A stretch of 7,816 nucleotides of DNA from an uncultured Clostridium sp. (GTDB lineage Bacteria; Bacillota_A; Clostridia; Lachnospirales; Lachnospiraceae), in contig CAMWKN010000053.1 in NCBI GenBank assembly GCA_947174825.1, forward strand, positions 1 to 7,816, read 5' to 3'. Below, one piece after another: positions 7,188 through 7,816 of the stretch. Made by a program: the position numbers and the translations under genes. The stretch's first letter is position 1, and every line of letters begins with the position of its first letter. The notes beneath the pieces were generated by a model. That model ran no database searches. It saw only the letters and a list, made by a program, of their open reading frames with translations, and was not told the origin of the DNA.

Positions 7188-7310
7188 AGTGTGTGAAGCA
7201 CACTTTGTTACTGCCTAATTGCATAGAGAGGGGAAGAGTGAAAAATAAATTTTTCACTCGCCAAGTTTGTGCAGCGAGCAGCACAAACATTGGTACATTA
7301 GCTGCTCGCT
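7188..7310 (+). promoter_or_regulatory. Structured 5' leader with three hairpins and a loop complementary to the RBS-proximal sequence
   Basis: Three hairpins follow one another. The first is AGTGTG 7188-7193 with CACACT 7199-7204. The second is GAGTGAAAAA 7236-7245 with TTTTTCACTC 7250-7259, a perfect 10-bp stem with loop TAAA. The third is GTTTGTGC 7265-7272 with GCACAAAC 7281-7288, a perfect 8-bp stem with loop AGCGAGCA. The last loop plus two stem bases (AGCGAGCAGC, 7273-7282) is exactly complementary to GCTGCTCGCT (7301-7310), which abuts the AAGGAGG ribosome binding site. This allows either an H-type pseudoknot or a competing long-range stem. The pairing is seen directly. A regulatory RNA role is inferred, and a mobile or repetitive intergenic element is an alternative. 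Confidence 0.55.
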
Positions 7311-7317
7311 AAGGAGG
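7311..7317 (+). promoter_or_regulatory. Ribosome binding site of the lipoprotein gene
   Basis: AAGGAGG, a near-perfect anti-16S match, lies 8 nt before the ATG at 7326. This favours that start over the in-frame ATGs at 7338 and 7341. It directly follows the 3' arm of the potential loop-leader pairing, so RNA structure could affect its accessibility. Confidence 0.85.
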
Positions 7318-7325
7318 CTCACAGC

Positions 7326-7816
7326 ATGAGTACAATTATGATGAAGAAATGGAATAGTATCGTTTTATTTCTGGTTCTCGCTGTTTTAGGGACAGCATGT
7401 GGCAGGAATGTCTCGCTTCCAGAGAGTGAAGAGACGGCTACGCCAGTTCCGGTGTCAATGGAAAAGAAACAAAAGGCAAGTATGGAGGTTCATGAACAGA
7501 TCCAGACATTAGCGCAGAATGAAGATAGTTTTTTTCGGGAGGATGTTCGTGTGGTACCAGGCGAAGATGGAGTTTATAACGATGGACCTTACTATTCCTT
7601 GATGGATTTAGACCAGGACGGTTATCTGGAAATGGTGGTCTATAATGAAACGGAGGAACCCTGTCCGTCCTTTTATGAGGTAAGCGCAGATGGGACGTTG
7701 CAGAAGTGGACGGCAGAAGGGGATCTGCCCCAGGAACATGAGGGTTATTCCATTTTTGACAACACCAGAAAAGCAGACTGTTATTATGATTCGCAGAAGG
7801 ATCAATACCATTATAT
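7326..7816 (+). CDS. Putative lipoprotein, N-terminal part (runs off the window)
   Basis: The frame is open from the ATG at 7326 to the end of the window (163 complete codons), so the 3' end is missing. The N-terminus is a lipoprotein signal peptide: MKKW, a hydrophobic stretch (SIVLFLVLAVLG), then a lipobox-like LGTAC with Cys25 as the expected lipidated residue. Gly at position -3 is less usual but fits the PROSITE-style pattern. A Pro/Glu/Thr-rich linker (about 30-45) follows. A mature domain then contains YSLMDLDQDGYLEMVVYNE, a DxDxDG calcium-loop-like motif (Asp94, Asp96, Asp98). Many clostridial surface lipoproteins carry this motif at the start of a repeat-like beta domain of unknown function. 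The protein should sit on the outer face of the cytoplasmic membrane. Substrate and role cannot be told from this part. Confidence 0.82.
   Translation, partial: MSTIMMKKWNSIVLFLVLAVLGTACGRNVSLPESEETATPVPVSMEKKQKASMEVHEQIQTLAQNEDSFFREDVRVVPGEDGVYNDGPYYSLMDLDQDGYLEMVVYNETEEPCPSFYEVSADGTLQKWTAEGDLPQEHEGYSIFDNTRKADCYYDSQKDQYHY

Noticed and set aside
5132..7325. Defence or toxin-antitoxin island around the ATPase
   Set aside because: The ATPase lacks a nuclease, TOPRIM or effector partner and matches the ordinary orphan COG3910-like type. The small membrane protein has no toxin hallmark, and there is no CRISPR or restriction gene.
7608..7811. Minus-strand open frame at the right edge
   Set aside because: It overlaps the lipoprotein gene, which has a strong ribosome binding site, a signal peptide and a DxDxDG motif. 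The minus-strand frame at 7108-7290 crosses the hairpin leader and is likewise not credible.

Overview
The window looks like a chromosomal stretch from a low-to-moderate GC Gram-positive anaerobe, most likely a gut Clostridium-class bacterium of the Lachnospiraceae type. This is an inference from strong AGGAG-type ribosome binding sites, Gram-positive style secreted and lipoprotein signal peptides, an atrophied-Ig module common in that group, and a decayed IS630-type transposase. No taxonomic marker gene is present. All intact genes lie on the + strand; the only minus-strand gene is the transposase remnant.

Layout. (1) 124-3978: a very large secreted multidomain metalloprotease (1284 aa) with two CBM2-like modules, an atrophied bacterial Ig module, FTP and PepSY propeptide regions, a thermolysin-type (M4) catalytic domain, two carboxypeptidase-regulatory-like modules and a C-terminal YfaP/DUF2135-like module. 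(2) 4016-5131: a polytopic membrane protein 37 nt downstream, made of two tandem copies of a four-helix unit. No terminator is visible between the two genes, so they are probably co-transcribed. (3) 5132-5734: a gene-poor stretch holding an internally deleted, frameshifted, stop-containing IS630-family transposase remnant on the minus strand. Upstream of that remnant is a perfect 13-bp GC-rich hairpin. (4) 5735-7067: a good sigma-A-like promoter, a small four-helix membrane protein and a P-loop ATPase of the orphan COG3910-like type, probably one transcription unit. (5) 7068-7325: a non-coding stretch with a run of strong hairpins. The loop of the last hairpin is exactly complementary over 10 nt to the bases touching the Shine-Dalgarno sequence of the next gene. 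(6) 7326-end: the start of a lipoprotein gene, open at the window edge.

How the genes relate. The protease and the duplicated membrane protein form a plausible secretion or surface pair, but nothing in the sequence proves that they work together. The small membrane protein and ATPase look like an ordinary accessory operon. I see no CRISPR array, tRNA, rRNA, prophage or recognisable defence island. The least ordinary items are the protease architecture (substrate-binding modules placed before the propeptide), the internally duplicated membrane protein, and the structured leader in front of the lipoprotein gene.
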